Of a stretch of 64,000 bases of DNA, positions 42,853 to 51,447 are shown in pieces; within the stretch, counting starts at the first letter, position 1, and each line of letters begins with the position of its first letter. The DNA is from Chitinophagaceae bacterium DXS (GTDB lineage Bacteria; Bacteroidota; Bacteroidia; Chitinophagales; Chitinophagaceae). The position numbers and the translations under genes were made by a program. The stretch spans positions 1,023,129-1,087,128 of the forward strand of contig CP128386.1 in NCBI GenBank assembly GCA_030345135.1. The letters run 5' to 3'. Under the pieces are notes generated by a model. It was not told where the DNA came from, made no database searches, and saw only the letters and a program-made list of their open reading frames with translations.

Positions 42853-43539
42853 ATGAAACTTACGTTCTATGCACATTCTTGTTTTGCTGTTGAAATAAAA
42901 GGAAAAAGAATTTTGTTCGATCCGTTTATTACAGGCAATCCAGCTGCGCAGGGGATTGACGTGAATAGCATCGGGGCGGATTTCGTGTTTTTATCTCATG
43001 GTCACGGCGATCATGTGGCCGATGCTGCAGGAATTGCAAAAAGAACGGGTGCGCTGTGCGTGGGAAATCCCGAAGTAATGGGATGGCTGGAAAGACAAGG
43101 CGTAACCAACACAATCCATATGAATCATGGCGGCCCGGTATCGCATGATTTTAGTTTCGGAAAAGTAAGAGGTGTTAATGCTGTGCACTCTTCGTCCCTG
43201 CCGGACGGAAGTTATGGTGGCAATCCGCTGGGTTTTGTATTTAACACAGAGGAGGGCGATTTTTATTTTGCCGGTGATACGGCTCTTACGCTGGATATGC
43301 AATTAATTCCGCTTTGGGCCAAACTGCAATTTGCTGTTTTGCCGGTTGGCGGTCATTTTACCATGGATGCAACAGATGCACTAAAGGCCAGTGAGTTTAT
43401 AAAATGTGATACTATTGTTGGTGTGCACCATGGCACTTTTGGAATAATTAAGATTGATACCCAAAAAGCGGAGGATGATTTTAAAGCTGCCGGAAAAAAG
43501 CTTTTGCTGCCGGCTCCGCTGGAAACCATCAGCTTTTAA
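42853..43539 (+). CDS. UPF0173-type metal-dependent hydrolase (MBL fold)
   Basis: A 228-residue metallo-beta-lactamase-fold protein of the UPF0173/UlaG-like group. The first strand [18 protein letters not shown] and the motif [15 protein letters not shown] (HxHxDH) are typical, with later metal residues in FAGDTAL and VGVHHGTFG. The substrate is unknown; relatives include lactonase-like enzymes. The length is standard. It precedes parA by 70 nt on the same strand and may share a transcript with it. Confidence 0.87.
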   Translation: MKLTFYAHSCFAVEIKGKRILFDPFITGNPAAQGIDVNSIGADFVFLSHGHGDHVADAAGIAKRTGALCVGNPEVMGWLERQGVTNTIHMNHGGPVSHDFSFGKVRGVNAVHSSSLPDGSYGGNPLGFVFNTEEGDFYFAGDTALTLDMQLIPLWAKLQFAVLPVGGHFTMDATDALKASEFIKCDTIVGVHHGTFGIIKIDTQKAEDDFKAAGKKLLLPAPLETISF

Positions 43540-43609
43540 TGAATCGGGGTTAATTATTCGGGAAAAAGCAACAACATCAAAATCCTTCAAAGGGAATAAG
43601 GATAAAAAT

Positions 43610-44410
43610 ATGGCAAGAATAATAGGCGTAGCAAATCAGAAGGGAGGTGTAGGAAAAACCACCTCGGCCATTAACGTGGCCGCAAGTTTTGCTGTTCTGG
43701 AGTACAGGACTTTGCTGGTGGATGCAGATCCTCAGGCCAACAGCACTACTGGTGTTGGATTCGATCTGCACAATATTACAAGCAGCTTGTATGACTGTAT
43801 GGTGAACAATGCCACTGCTTCAGATGTGATATTGAAAAGTGAGATTCCTAATTTAGATCTGATCCCTTCACACATTGACCTTGTTGGAGCTGAGATTGAA
43901 ATGATCAATTATCCCAACAGGGAAATGGTAATGAAAAATATACTTGATCCGGTTAAGGATCAGTATGACTTCATTATTATCGATTGTTCACCCTCGTTGG
44001 GTCTTATAACTGTTAATGCGCTTGTAGCCGCAAATAGTGTTATTGTACCTGTACAATGTGAGTTCTTTGCCCTGGAAGGTTTGGGTAAGTTATTGAATAC
44101 TATAAAGATCGTTCAAAGCCGTTTAAACCCGGATTTACAAATTGAAGGTATTCTGATGACCATGTATGACGGCCGTTTGCGCTTGTGCAACCAGGTAGTA
44201 AGCGAAGTAAGAAGGCATTTTGATGAAATGGTATTTGATACAATTGTACATCGCAATACCAGGCTGAGTGAGGCTCCCAGCGTTGGCAAGCCGGTAATAT
44301 TGTATGACGCTGAAAGTAAGGGTTCAGTTAACTATCTGAACCTGGCAAAAGAAATTTTGCAAAAGAATAATCTCACAAAGATGACCAACGAAGAACGGAT
44401 CATCGAGTAG
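43610..44410 (+). CDS. parA: Chromosome-partitioning ATPase ParA
   Basis: A 266-residue ParA/Soj ATPase. The ATG at 43610 gives [19 protein letters not shown], with the deviant Walker A motif right at the start; a longer frame overlaps the hydrolase gene and is rejected. [14 protein letters not shown] and [16 protein letters not shown] complete the nucleotide site. With ParB it moves the origin region during chromosome segregation. parB follows after 181 nt, and the order parA-parB-DUF5683-dapB is usual for Bacteroidota chromosomes, so this is the chromosomal rather than a plasmid copy. Confidence 0.94.
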   Translation: MARIIGVANQKGGVGKTTSAINVAASFAVLEYRTLLVDADPQANSTTGVGFDLHNITSSLYDCMVNNATASDVILKSEIPNLDLIPSHIDLVGAEIEMINYPNREMVMKNILDPVKDQYDFIIIDCSPSLGLITVNALVAANSVIVPVQCEFFALEGLGKLLNTIKIVQSRLNPDLQIEGILMTMYDGRLRLCNQVVSEVRRHFDEMVFDTIVHRNTRLSEAPSVGKPVILYDAESKGSVNYLNLAKEILQKNNLTKMTNEERIIE

Positions 44411-44591
44411 AACAAAGCAGTGTTACTTAGCCGCTTATGGAATGAATGTTGTTTGATTCATAAGCAAGGGCTGCGGACTGCAATTCGCAGCCGGAATGGC
44501 GAAATTCCAAATAATATTGCGATATAACCCCTGGGATTTACTTTTGCACCGTGAAAATGAAACAAGCCGTTTAGAAGTTGATGTACAAATT

Positions 44592-45524
44592 ATGAAAAAA
44601 GAAATGAGCGCACCCAAACAAAATAAAGAGTTATTAGGTAAAGGCATAAGGTCTTTATTACAAAATATAGATGCTGATTTAAAAACTACAACCGGTAATT
44701 TAAAGAACTCGGTTGTGGAGCAGGCTACAGGCGTAACACGCATAGCTCTTACTGAAATTGAAATAAACCCTAAGAACCCCCGTAAAGACTTCGACGAACA
44801 GGCATTAAATGAACTGGCCGCATCAATTAAGTTGCACGATATTATTCAGCCACTTACTGTTTCAAGATTAGCCAACGGTAAATACCAGCTTATTGCAGGG
44901 GAACGCCGTTTCAGGGCATCAAAGATTGCCGGTATAAAAGATGTGCCTGCATATATCCGACAGGCAAATGACGCCGAATTGCTGGAACTGGCGTTGTTGG
45001 AAAACCTGCAGCGTGAAGACCTGAATGCTATTGAGATTGGCCTGAGCTACAAGCGTATGATGGACGAACTGACTTATACGCAGGAGCAGGTTGCCGAACG
45101 CATGGGCAAAGAAAGGAGTACTGTAACCAACTATATACGCTTACTCAAATTACCACCGGATATTCAACTTGGTGTGCGCAATGGAACGATGAGTATGGGC
45201 CATGCGAGAGCGCTGATCAACATAGATACAGTTGACAAACAACTGTATGTTTTTAACGAAATAAAGAACAAAGGACTGAGTGTTCGCCAGACAGAAGAAT
45301 TGGTTCGCAACTTATATAAGGCTGAAAATAAGGATGTTAAAGTTGCACCAAAATCAGATCTGCCTCCTGCTTACAAAAGAATACAGGATAATTTAGCTTC
45401 TCATTTTGGAACTAAAGTTAAACTGGCGCATAACAAAAAAGGTTATGGAAGCATAACCCTTGAGTATTACTCATTGGAAGAATTGAATAAACTTCTTGAC
45501 CTTATGAGTGTGCAAGCCAGCTAA
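44592..45524 (+). CDS. parB: Chromosome-partitioning protein ParB
   Basis: A 310-residue ParB/Spo0J. The start is placed at ATG 44592 (MKKEMSAPKQN), because LLGKGIRSLLQNID, the ParA-stimulating N-terminus, follows at the usual distance; the frame is open further upstream. The CTP-binding box is LIAGERRFRASKIAG, then ENLQREDLNAIE, a helix-turn-helix around EQVAERMGKERSTVTNYIRLL, and a C-terminal dimer domain ending LEELNKLLDLMSVQAS. A broken copy of that C-terminal domain occurs at 47719. No good parS site was found in the window. Confidence 0.94.
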   Translation: MKKEMSAPKQNKELLGKGIRSLLQNIDADLKTTTGNLKNSVVEQATGVTRIALTEIEINPKNPRKDFDEQALNELAASIKLHDIIQPLTVSRLANGKYQLIAGERRFRASKIAGIKDVPAYIRQANDAELLELALLENLQREDLNAIEIGLSYKRMMDELTYTQEQVAERMGKERSTVTNYIRLLKLPPDIQLGVRNGTMSMGHARALINIDTVDKQLYVFNEIKNKGLSVRQTEELVRNLYKAENKDVKVAPKSDLPPAYKRIQDNLASHFGTKVKLAHNKKGYGSITLEYYSLEELNKLLDLMSVQAS

Positions 45525-45539
45525 TAAGCGTAGCATTTC

Positions 45540-46211
45540 ATGAAGATCCATTTTATTTTATTGATATTGATTACGCTCGTTCTGCGCGTAAACGCGCAGG
45601 ATGCTAAACAGCAGCTTGGACAAACAAATACTTTTGACACGACAAAGCAGGCTAATATTAAAGCCGATAGCATTGTTGGTGTAAAAAAAGATTCTATTGT
45701 CGTAAAAAAACATCACGATCCCCACAAAGCCACAAGGCGCTCCGCCATTATTCCCGGTTGGGGGCAGGCATACAATAAAGAGTACTGGAAGATTCCTATT
45801 GTTTATGCTGCTATTGGAATTCCCACTTATACATTTCTGTACAATAACGAATGGTATAAAAAAACGCGGGATGCGTACAGCATTGTTGTTAATAAGGAAT
45901 ATGACCGTTATGACGAGATAGATCCTGCATTGATCAACAAAGAAACCGGCCTGCCTATTGACGCGAATGCGTTGCAGAACTACCGTAATGAATTTAGAAG
46001 GAACAGAGATTATTCAATCATCTTTTTTATGATAGCGTGGGGATTGAATGTGGTAGATGCGACCGTTTTTGCGCATTTAAAAGAATTCGATATCAGCGAA
46101 GACCTTAGTATGCGGGTAAAGCCAGCTTACGATTTTAATACAAAGGCACCGGGACTTACATTTGCATTCAATTTCAAAAATCCGGTTCCGAAGCAGTGGA
46201 TAGTTAAGTAG
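45540..46211 (+). CDS. DUF5683-family protein, copy a
   Basis: A 223-residue protein with an N-terminal signal (MKIHFILLILITLVLRVNAQ). The DUF5683 core is KATRRSAIIPGWGQAYNKEYWKIPIVYAA, given here as KATRRSAIIPGWGQ then AYNKEYWKIP, followed by hydrophobic helices and YRNEFRRNRDYSIIFFMIAWGLNVVDATVFAHL. It is probably an integral envelope protein; the function is unknown. It starts 16 nt after parB, as is usual in Bacteroidota. A close paralogue, copy b, lies at 47877 behind a parB remnant. Confidence 0.85.
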   Translation: MKIHFILLILITLVLRVNAQDAKQQLGQTNTFDTTKQANIKADSIVGVKKDSIVVKKHHDPHKATRRSAIIPGWGQAYNKEYWKIPIVYAAIGIPTYTFLYNNEWYKKTRDAYSIVVNKEYDRYDEIDPALINKETGLPIDANALQNYRNEFRRNRDYSIIFFMIAWGLNVVDATVFAHLKEFDISEDLSMRVKPAYDFNTKAPGLTFAFNFKNPVPKQWIVK

Positions 46212-46213
46212 GA

Positions 46214-46377
46214 ATTGAAAATTGACAGTTGAAAATTGACAATGTGGGCGGTGATGACAAGTTGAGCCTGTTAGATTTAAGGAAACAAGATTGTGATTAG
46301 GTACTTCGTACTTCGTAACTCGTACTTAAAATATTTATACCAAAGCTGATAGCTCATTAATTGCTTTCAGCTCTTAA
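46214..46377 (+). repeat. Three heptad arrays between DUF5683a and dapB
   Basis: ATTGAAA, ATTGACA, GTTGAAA, ATTGACA (46214-46241) start 3 nt after the DUF5683 stop. GTACTTC, GTACTTC, GTAACTC, GTACTTA occupy 46301-46328, and a partial AGCTGATAGCTCATT follows at 46344. Three families lie in one 180-bp gap. Confidence 0.85.
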
Positions 46378-46388
46378 ACGAATTGAAT

Positions 46389-47105
46389 ATGAAAATTGCG
46401 CTTATTGGATACGGCAAAATGGGTAAAGCCATTGAAGAAATTGCATTGGAAAAAGGCCATGAAATAGTGTTGAAAATTGATGCTGACAATCAGGGTGATT
46501 TTACTGCTGACAATCTTAAGAAAGCGGATGTTGCAATTGAATTTACAAGTCCGCACAGTGCAGTTGAAAATATTAAAAAGTGCCTGGAGTTTGGCGTTCC
46601 GGTAGTTAGCGGCTCAACAGGCTGGCTTGAACACTGGAACGAGGTAAAAGAAAAATGTGAGGATAAAAATGGTGCACTTCTTTATGCAAGCAATTATAGT
46701 GTGGGAGTGAACATATTTTTCGAACTGAACAAATACCTCGCTAAAATGATGCAGCCACACCAGGAATACGATGTAATGCTGGAGGAGATTCATCATACGC
46801 AGAAAAAAGATTCGCCAAGCGGTACTGCCATCACACTGGCCGAGGGTGTTATGCAGGCTTTTAAAAACAAAAAGCAATGGGTTAACCATATTAGCGATAA
46901 CGTGGATGATCTGGAAATAATCAGCGAAAGAGTAGATCCTGCTCCTGGCACACACAAGATCAAGTATCGCTCTGCTATTGACGATATTGAAATCATTCAC
47001 ACCGCCCATAACCGCAAGGGCTTTGCCGGCGGCGCCGTATTAGCGGCAGAATTCCTGGTAGGGAAGAAGGGTATTTATAGCATGAAAGAGGTGTTGGGAC
47101 TGTAA
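46389..47105 (+). CDS. dapB: 4-hydroxy-tetrahydrodipicolinate reductase
   Basis: A 238-residue NAD(P)H-dependent reductase that makes tetrahydrodipicolinate, the second dedicated step of lysine/diaminopimelate synthesis. The ATG at 46389 gives MKIALIGYGKMGKAIEE with the dinucleotide motif; a TTG two codons upstream is less likely. Other signatures are VAIEFTSPHSAVENI, VSGSTGW, EEIHHTQKKDSPSGTA (catalytic His and Lys) and HTAHNRKGFAGGAVLAAEF. A terminator follows. dapA is at 26322. Confidence 0.94.
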   Translation: MKIALIGYGKMGKAIEEIALEKGHEIVLKIDADNQGDFTADNLKKADVAIEFTSPHSAVENIKKCLEFGVPVVSGSTGWLEHWNEVKEKCEDKNGALLYASNYSVGVNIFFELNKYLAKMMQPHQEYDVMLEEIHHTQKKDSPSGTAITLAEGVMQAFKNKKQWVNHISDNVDDLEIISERVDPAPGTHKIKYRSAIDDIEIIHTAHNRKGFAGGAVLAAEFLVGKKGIYSMKEVLGL

Positions 47106-47147
47106 GTGAATGTGCGAATGAGTAAATGTGCAGATGTGCGAATGAAG
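47104..47147 (+). repeat. 8-nt periodic array at the dapB stop
   Basis: Units of about 8 nt built on GTGCGAAT (GTGAAT, GTGCGAAT, GAGTAAAT, GTGCAGAT, GTGCGAAT) begin at the dapB stop codon. The period differs from the 7-nt families. Confidence 0.7.
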
Positions 47148-47195
47148 GAAATACAGATGCCCATACTTTATAAAAAAGGGTTTAAATGAATAAAT

Positions 47196-47223
47196 AAAAA
47201 ACTTGCCTTCAGGCAAGTTTTTT
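47196..47223 (+). terminator. Terminator of dapB
   Basis: AAAAAACTTGCC (47196-47207) pairs with GGCAAGTTTTTT (47212-47223) over a TTCA tetraloop: a perfect 12-bp stem whose 3' arm ends in T. Confidence 0.88.
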
Positions 47224-47230
47224 ATTTTAA

Positions 47231-47430
47231 TACTTCGCTTCGATAAACGTATAACGTAAAACTTATAACGTACAACGTCAAAGCCCGATCCTGAACCCCG
47301 CCTTAAATGAAAACCACGAATTCCAACCTGAAGAAACGCCGTTGGTTCCGGCAAATCCATCATAATTAATTCCAAGATCTAACGGTCCGACCTTTGCTCC
47401 AAGGCCTGCATCAGCGGTAAACCGGGCAGA
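47231..47430 (-). repeat. 200-bp direct repeat, left copy
   Basis: Matches 48588-48787 at 199 of 200 positions with no gaps; the single difference is C/T near 47289. It contains an AACGTAT/AACGTAA/AACGTAC heptad array and the 3' end of the barrel gene. The two copies frame a 1,157-bp segment. Confidence 0.95.
47278..47430 (-). pseudogene. 3' fragment of the outer-membrane barrel gene at 48635
   Basis: This carries the last 51 codons with the stop codon of the barrel gene at 48635-49159, with a single base change. It breaks off at 47430, where similarity stops abruptly. It has no start and no signal peptide, so it is a dead fragment created by the duplication. Confidence 0.9.
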
Positions 47431-47876
47431 AAAGAAATCGGCGAACCGAAAAAATAAAGAGTTAGATAAGCTCCACTGTTTACTGCCGGATATAAAATTG
47501 GATTTAAAATCGTATGATTATTCATAGAGTTTCTGTAATAAAGAATCTGTGGCGTCAATCGCTCACCCTATCAGAAAGGTGGAGAAATCCAAAAATCACT
47601 CAAAGAATTTGTTGAAATAAGTGTTGATTGACTTAATGTTTCATAAAGCTTCACATTATTGTCAATCTCTTAGTGTCATAGCAATTCCATCTAAAAGATT
47701 ATAATATTGAAAATAAGTATGTTAAAGTTTGATAAAATGACATATATCATTTATTTATCAAGGCATACGGGGCAACTTGTCTTATTCTTGGGAAGCGAAG
47801 TAAAGCTGCCACATAGTAAAAAAGGATATGGCAGTATAGTCTCAAGTATAGCTAATTAAACAAGTTGTATTATTTC
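47431..47876. other. AT-rich inserted segment with parB remnant
   Basis: The first 290 bp match nothing I recognise. The rest is the parB remnant and the short gap before DUF5683b. The base composition is visibly more AT-rich than in the parB-dapB region, which fits a foreign or decaying origin. Confidence 0.6.
47719..47859 (+). pseudogene. Diverged remnant of the parB 3' end
   Basis: A 46-codon frame whose second half reads RHTGQLVLFLGSEVKLPHSK then KGYGSI. It aligns without gaps to RIQDNLASHFGTKVKLAHNK then KGYGSI of the intact ParB, with about 14 of 26 identical, and ends early (SSIAN stop) where ParB has its dimer helix. Nucleotide likeness continues upstream (GAAAATAAGTATGTTAAAGT against GAAAATAAGGATGTTAAAGT). 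The following 17 nt lead to DUF5683b, as after real parB. Confidence 0.8.
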
Positions 47877-48548
47877 ATGAAGATGCGCTTGACCCTGTCT
47901 ATATTGTTATTTATTTCCATGCTGTATATCAATGCCCAGGAAAGCAGACAACAGCTTAAGCAAACTAATGAGTTCGATAGTAGCATTAAAGCTCCAATTA
48001 AATCAGAAAACGCTGCAAATAATAAAAATGACTTCCCAGTTGTAAAGCATCACAATCCACATAAAGCCACAAGACGTTCTGCTGTGTTGCCCGGATGGGG
48101 ACAAGCCTACAACAAAGAATATTGGAAAATTCCTATTGTATATGCTGCTATCGGTATTCCTACTTATACATTTTTATACTATAATCAATGGTATAAAAAA
48201 ACAAGAAAAGCTTATACAATTGTCGTAAATAAGGAATATAATCGGTATGATGAAATTGATCCAGCTTTAATTAGCAACCGAACCGGATTACCTATAGATC
48301 TCAACTCGTTGCAAAATTATCGTAATGAGTTTAGGCGAAACAGGGATTATTCGATTGTATTCTTTGTAATTGCCTGGGGACTGAACGTTGTAGACGCAAC
48401 GGTTTTCGGACATTTAAAGGAGTTTGATGTAACTGAAGATTTAAGCATTAGTGTGCAGCCTGCTTTTGACATTGCCACCAACTCGCCTGGACTCACATTC
48501 GCATTTAATTGGAAAAACTCTTCACCCAAGCAATGGTTAATTAGATAG
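47877..48548 (+). CDS. DUF5683-family protein, copy b
   Basis: A 223-residue paralogue of the protein at 45540. The ATG at 47877 matches the start of copy a (both preceded by ATTTC); an upstream TTG is rejected. Core motifs KATRRSAVLPGWGQ, AYNKEYWKIP and YRNEFRRNRDYSIVFFVIAW are identical or nearly so. The N-terminal tether (residues 20-55) and third codon positions differ strongly, and the gene is more AT-rich. It therefore looks imported from a relative, or an old duplicate, rather than a recent copy. It is intact and may be functional; its promoter is unknown. Confidence 0.82.
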   Translation: MKMRLTLSILLFISMLYINAQESRQQLKQTNEFDSSIKAPIKSENAANNKNDFPVVKHHNPHKATRRSAVLPGWGQAYNKEYWKIPIVYAAIGIPTYTFLYYNQWYKKTRKAYTIVVNKEYNRYDEIDPALISNRTGLPIDLNSLQNYRNEFRRNRDYSIVFFVIAWGLNVVDATVFGHLKEFDVTEDLSISVQPAFDIATNSPGLTFAFNWKNSSPKQWLIR

Positions 48549-48587
48549 GGGAAACGCCCAAAATTTAAAGCATCAACTAGCTAATTC

Positions 48588-48787
48588 TACTTCGCTTCGA
48601 TAAACGTATAACGTAAAACTTATAACGTACAACGTCAAAGCCCGATCCTGAACCCTGCCTTAAATGAAAACCACGAATTCCAACCTGAAGAAACGCCGTT
48701 GGTTCCGGCAAATCCATCATAATTAATTCCAAGATCTAACGGTCCGACCTTTGCTCCAAGGCCTGCATCAGCGGTAAACCGGGCAGA
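48588..48787 (-). repeat. 200-bp direct repeat, right copy
   Basis: Right-hand partner of 47231-47430, offset by exactly 1,357 bp. It is the resident 3' end of the intact barrel gene plus its downstream AACGTAT heptad array (48603-48637). Confidence 0.95.
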
Positions 48788-49159
48788 TCCACTCATCAGC
48801 TTGTTGTCGACGCTGGCAACGCCCGCATTCAGGTTAAAGAACAATAGTTTTGTGACAAGGTAATGCCTCAGGCCGACTTTTATAGGTACATATTTAAGAT
48901 CCCCCGCTGGGCTTCCACTCTTGTTGAAAAAGTTTGTATAACCAATAGTGCCTGTGAGAAATGTTTTATTTAGGCCTATACCAACGCCGCCCTCTACACC
49001 TAATCCATAATTGTAATAATTAGCCATCGAGCCGGTTGGCGCATCGTAAATGCCATGCCCGAAAAGAAAAACGAGCTTTTGAGCGTTCAGTTTTTGCATG
49101 GAAAAGCCAAAAAATAACAGGAGAAATAAACAGGATGATTGAATTAACGTGCGCTTCAT
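48635..49159 (-). CDS. Outer-membrane beta-barrel protein
   Basis: A 174-residue protein with a signal peptide ending LNAQ (about residue 27). Gly/Tyr-rich amphipathic strands follow: MANYYNYGLGVEGGVGIGLN, FLTGTIGYTNFF, VGLRHYLVTKLLFFNLNAG, LGAKVGPLDLGINYDGF and a last strand SWFSFKAGFRIGL. An 8-stranded barrel is likely. Its 3' third is duplicated at 47278. The function is unknown. It is divergent from the ECF sigma gene with 189 bp between, so a link in regulation is possible but not shown. Confidence 0.75.
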   Translation of the reverse strand: MKRTLIQSSCLFLLLFFGFSMQKLNAQKLVFLFGHGIYDAPTGSMANYYNYGLGVEGGVGIGLNKTFLTGTIGYTNFFNKSGSPAGDLKYVPIKVGLRHYLVTKLLFFNLNAGVASVDNKLMSGSARFTADAGLGAKVGPLDLGINYDGFAGTNGVSSGWNSWFSFKAGFRIGL

Positions 49160-49348
49160 GCTAAAAAATTTTATATGTAAAATTGTCTCTCTTATGCCTG
49201 TTCTAAATATTATGCCATGTTTTTGTGAAGAGCGGCGTTAAAATTACCCGGCGGACAGCGTTGAAATTCAATACAATTTTACCTTGCAGGCAACGTTTTG
49301 TGCGAGGATGGTATCTTTTTCACGTAGATGTTTTAAAACTGAATTTAT

Positions 49349-49885
49349 TTGACGGAGCAGGAGATGATTAAAGGGTGCATTCAGAAGGATGCAAGCTGCC
49401 AGCGTATGCTGTTTAACACATATGCCGGCAAGATGATGACTGTCTGCCTGCGATATGCCTGCGACCACGCTGAAGCGGAAGATATTCTACAGGAAGCCTT
49501 TATAAGAGTGTTCACATACATAGCCCAATACAAGAACGAAGGATCCTTCGAAGGTTGGATAAGAAGAATTGTAGTAACTACTGCACTGAAAGTAATCAAC
49601 AAAAGAAAGATAAGGTTTAATGAATTGAATGATGTGGTTGAAGGCTCCGCACATACGGAATCGTATGCGCTGACAAATCTTAGTGAAGAAGAGTTGTTGA
49701 AGATGATAAACGCGTTGCCGGATGGATACAGGCTTGTATTTAACCTGAATGCCATTGAAGGATACAGTCATGAAGAGATCGCGAAAATGCTGAATATTCA
49801 ACCTGGAACAAGTCGCAGTCAGTTGGTAAAAGCCAGGCGCATGTTGCAGGACCAGATAAAATTATTTCAAAAAATTGCCGTATAG
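49349..49885 (+). CDS. ECF-type RNA polymerase sigma factor
   Basis: A 178-residue sigma-70 family protein. Region 2 is residues about 10-80, with YAGKMMTVCLRYACDHAEAEDILQEAFIRVF and IAQYKNEGSFEGWIRRIV, which binds core enzyme and the -10 element. Region 4 is about 115-170, with LPDGYRLVFNLNAIEGYSHEEIAKMLNIQPGTSRSQLVKAR split around its helix-turn-helix. The start is taken as TTG because MTEQEMIKGCI is the normal family beginning; ATG five codons later is the alternative. The next gene, probably its anti-sigma partner, starts 2 nt after the stop. Confidence 0.88.
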   Translation: MTEQEMIKGCIQKDASCQRMLFNTYAGKMMTVCLRYACDHAEAEDILQEAFIRVFTYIAQYKNEGSFEGWIRRIVVTTALKVINKRKIRFNELNDVVEGSAHTESYALTNLSEEELLKMINALPDGYRLVFNLNAIEGYSHEEIAKMLNIQPGTSRSQLVKARRMLQDQIKLFQKIAV

Positions 49886-49887
49886 TT

Positions 49888-51315
49888 ATGACAGAGAACG
49901 AATTTGACGAGTTTTTCCGGCGAAAGTTGCACGACTTTGAAAGTCATGTGCCGGAGGACAGCTGGAGTAAGATACAGCGACGGGTTGATGACGACAGGAG
50001 GCGCCCATTCCTGTGGTGGACGCTCGCGGCGGTACTGTTTATCGGAATAGCTACCGGGGGGTACTTTATGCAGCAGCAACATGGGCAGCGCAACGGCCAG
50101 CTGGCAGGAAAACATCAATCAACACAAGAAAAAGATCAAACAAAAACAAATGCGAATGATTTAAATTCTACACAAACAGATTCATTGGTTTCTACAGATA
50201 CAAACAACAATAACTCATCTGAAAATAAAGCGGCTGAAGAAAATACGGCAAGTGACAAACGGGCCGGCATTGCCGCAGTAAATGCCCCTGCCGGAAAAAC
50301 TAAATTGCAAGCCAACGATAAAAGCACAATCGCAAAATCTTATGGCAGGGACAACCCGGCGTTGATAAAAGATGCAGAAGCCCATACTCAGGTGCCTGGC
50401 AATGCAGAAAAAGCAAAGAGCATTGACGAAAAAAATGAATTGAATGCGTCTGATGTTACAGCAAAAACAAGCAATGATCAAACAGTATTGGGCGTTGACA
50501 CGGCTGCGGGTAATGCTGTGGTAGCCAATAAAGCTGTGCCTTCTACACAAAAACAAACTACAGAAACTGCGGTAACCAAGAAGAAGGAAAAACAGTCCAC
50601 ATCAACATCGAAGGACAGGTTTATAGAAGTATATGCTTCTCCTGCTTATAGCTGGCAGAAAACTGATGCAAAAGCAGGGTATGAAAATTATGTTTCTGAA
50701 AAAAATGCAGCAGAAAAATCATCAATATCATTCAATGCAGGCTTTCGACTCACACAAAAATTGAACGATCACTTTTTTATAAAGTCAGGTCTGCAATACA
50801 CCCAGGTCAATCAAAAATTTACATACAATACACCAAATGTGTACAGGGATGTGCCGGTAACGGTGCAAAGGTATATCACGACCGATGCAGGTGCCGTTAA
50901 TTCATTTGTGAGTGTAAGCATGGCCCGTATGATAGGCTATAGCACGGTGACTGTTAATAATCACTACTCGAGTCTTGAATTACCGGTGCTGGTCGGGTAC
51001 GAAACCAATGGAGATAAGTTTAAAGCGGCTTTTTCGGCCGGTGTAATCTTCAATCTTCATTCGTGGTACAACGGCTCTATTGTCGATACATTTTATAATG
51101 CAAGCAGTATAAAAGATTTTGATCCGTACAAGAATAACATGGGATTAAGCTTGTATTTCGGTGTGGGATTATCAAGAAAACTATCAGAACGAGCATCATT
51201 GTTTGCAGAACCTTATTTGCAATACAGATTGGGCAATATGACAAAATCGTCGGCGCCCTTTACGCAAAAGATTAACGTGGGAGGCTTGTCGCTGGGTTTA
51301 AAATATAAATTTTAA
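49888..51315 (+). CDS. Anti-sigma-like / outer-membrane barrel fusion protein
   Basis: A 475-residue protein in three parts. Residues 1-48 are charged and cytosolic (FDEFFRRKLHDFESHVPEDSW), as in small Bacteroidota anti-sigma proteins. Residues 49-67 are one membrane helix (FLWWTLAAVLFIGIATGGYF). Residues 70-240 are a low-complexity linker rich in Thr, Asn, Gln, Lys and Ala. Residues 245-475 are Tyr-rich amphipathic strands of a porin-like barrel ending LSLGLKYKF with a C-terminal Phe. This layout would span from cytoplasm to outer membrane. The 2-nt gap to the sigma gene supports a sigma/anti-sigma pair. The barrel could instead be a soluble beta domain. Confidence 0.75.
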   Translation: MTENEFDEFFRRKLHDFESHVPEDSWSKIQRRVDDDRRRPFLWWTLAAVLFIGIATGGYFMQQQHGQRNGQLAGKHQSTQEKDQTKTNANDLNSTQTDSLVSTDTNNNNSSENKAAEENTASDKRAGIAAVNAPAGKTKLQANDKSTIAKSYGRDNPALIKDAEAHTQVPGNAEKAKSIDEKNELNASDVTAKTSNDQTVLGVDTAAGNAVVANKAVPSTQKQTTETAVTKKKEKQSTSTSKDRFIEVYASPAYSWQKTDAKAGYENYVSEKNAAEKSSISFNAGFRLTQKLNDHFFIKSGLQYTQVNQKFTYNTPNVYRDVPVTVQRYITTDAGAVNSFVSVSMARMIGYSTVTVNNHYSSLELPVLVGYETNGDKFKAAFSAGVIFNLHSWYNGSIVDTFYNASSIKDFDPYKNNMGLSLYFGVGLSRKLSERASLFAEPYLQYRLGNMTKSSAPFTQKINVGGLSLGLKYKF

Positions 51316-51447
51316 AGCACAGGCAACGATTTAAAGTGAGTAGTTATCTATTTGATACCACATGTTTGGGCAACGATAAGCTATGTCAATCTTAAAAAAT
51401 ATCGTGTTGGTTACATGTGGTTAAACTATCAATTTTTTACAAGATAT

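Noticed and set aside
43454-43609. Longer ParA start overlapping the UPF0173 gene
   Set aside because: The extra 52 residues are basic and unlike any ParA N-terminus; [16 protein letters not shown] at 43610 is the normal start.
47231-48787. Insertion sequence or composite transposon between the 200-bp direct repeats
   Set aside because: There is no transposase, no terminal inverted repeat, and the repeats are resident barrel-gene sequence, which fits homologous integration better.
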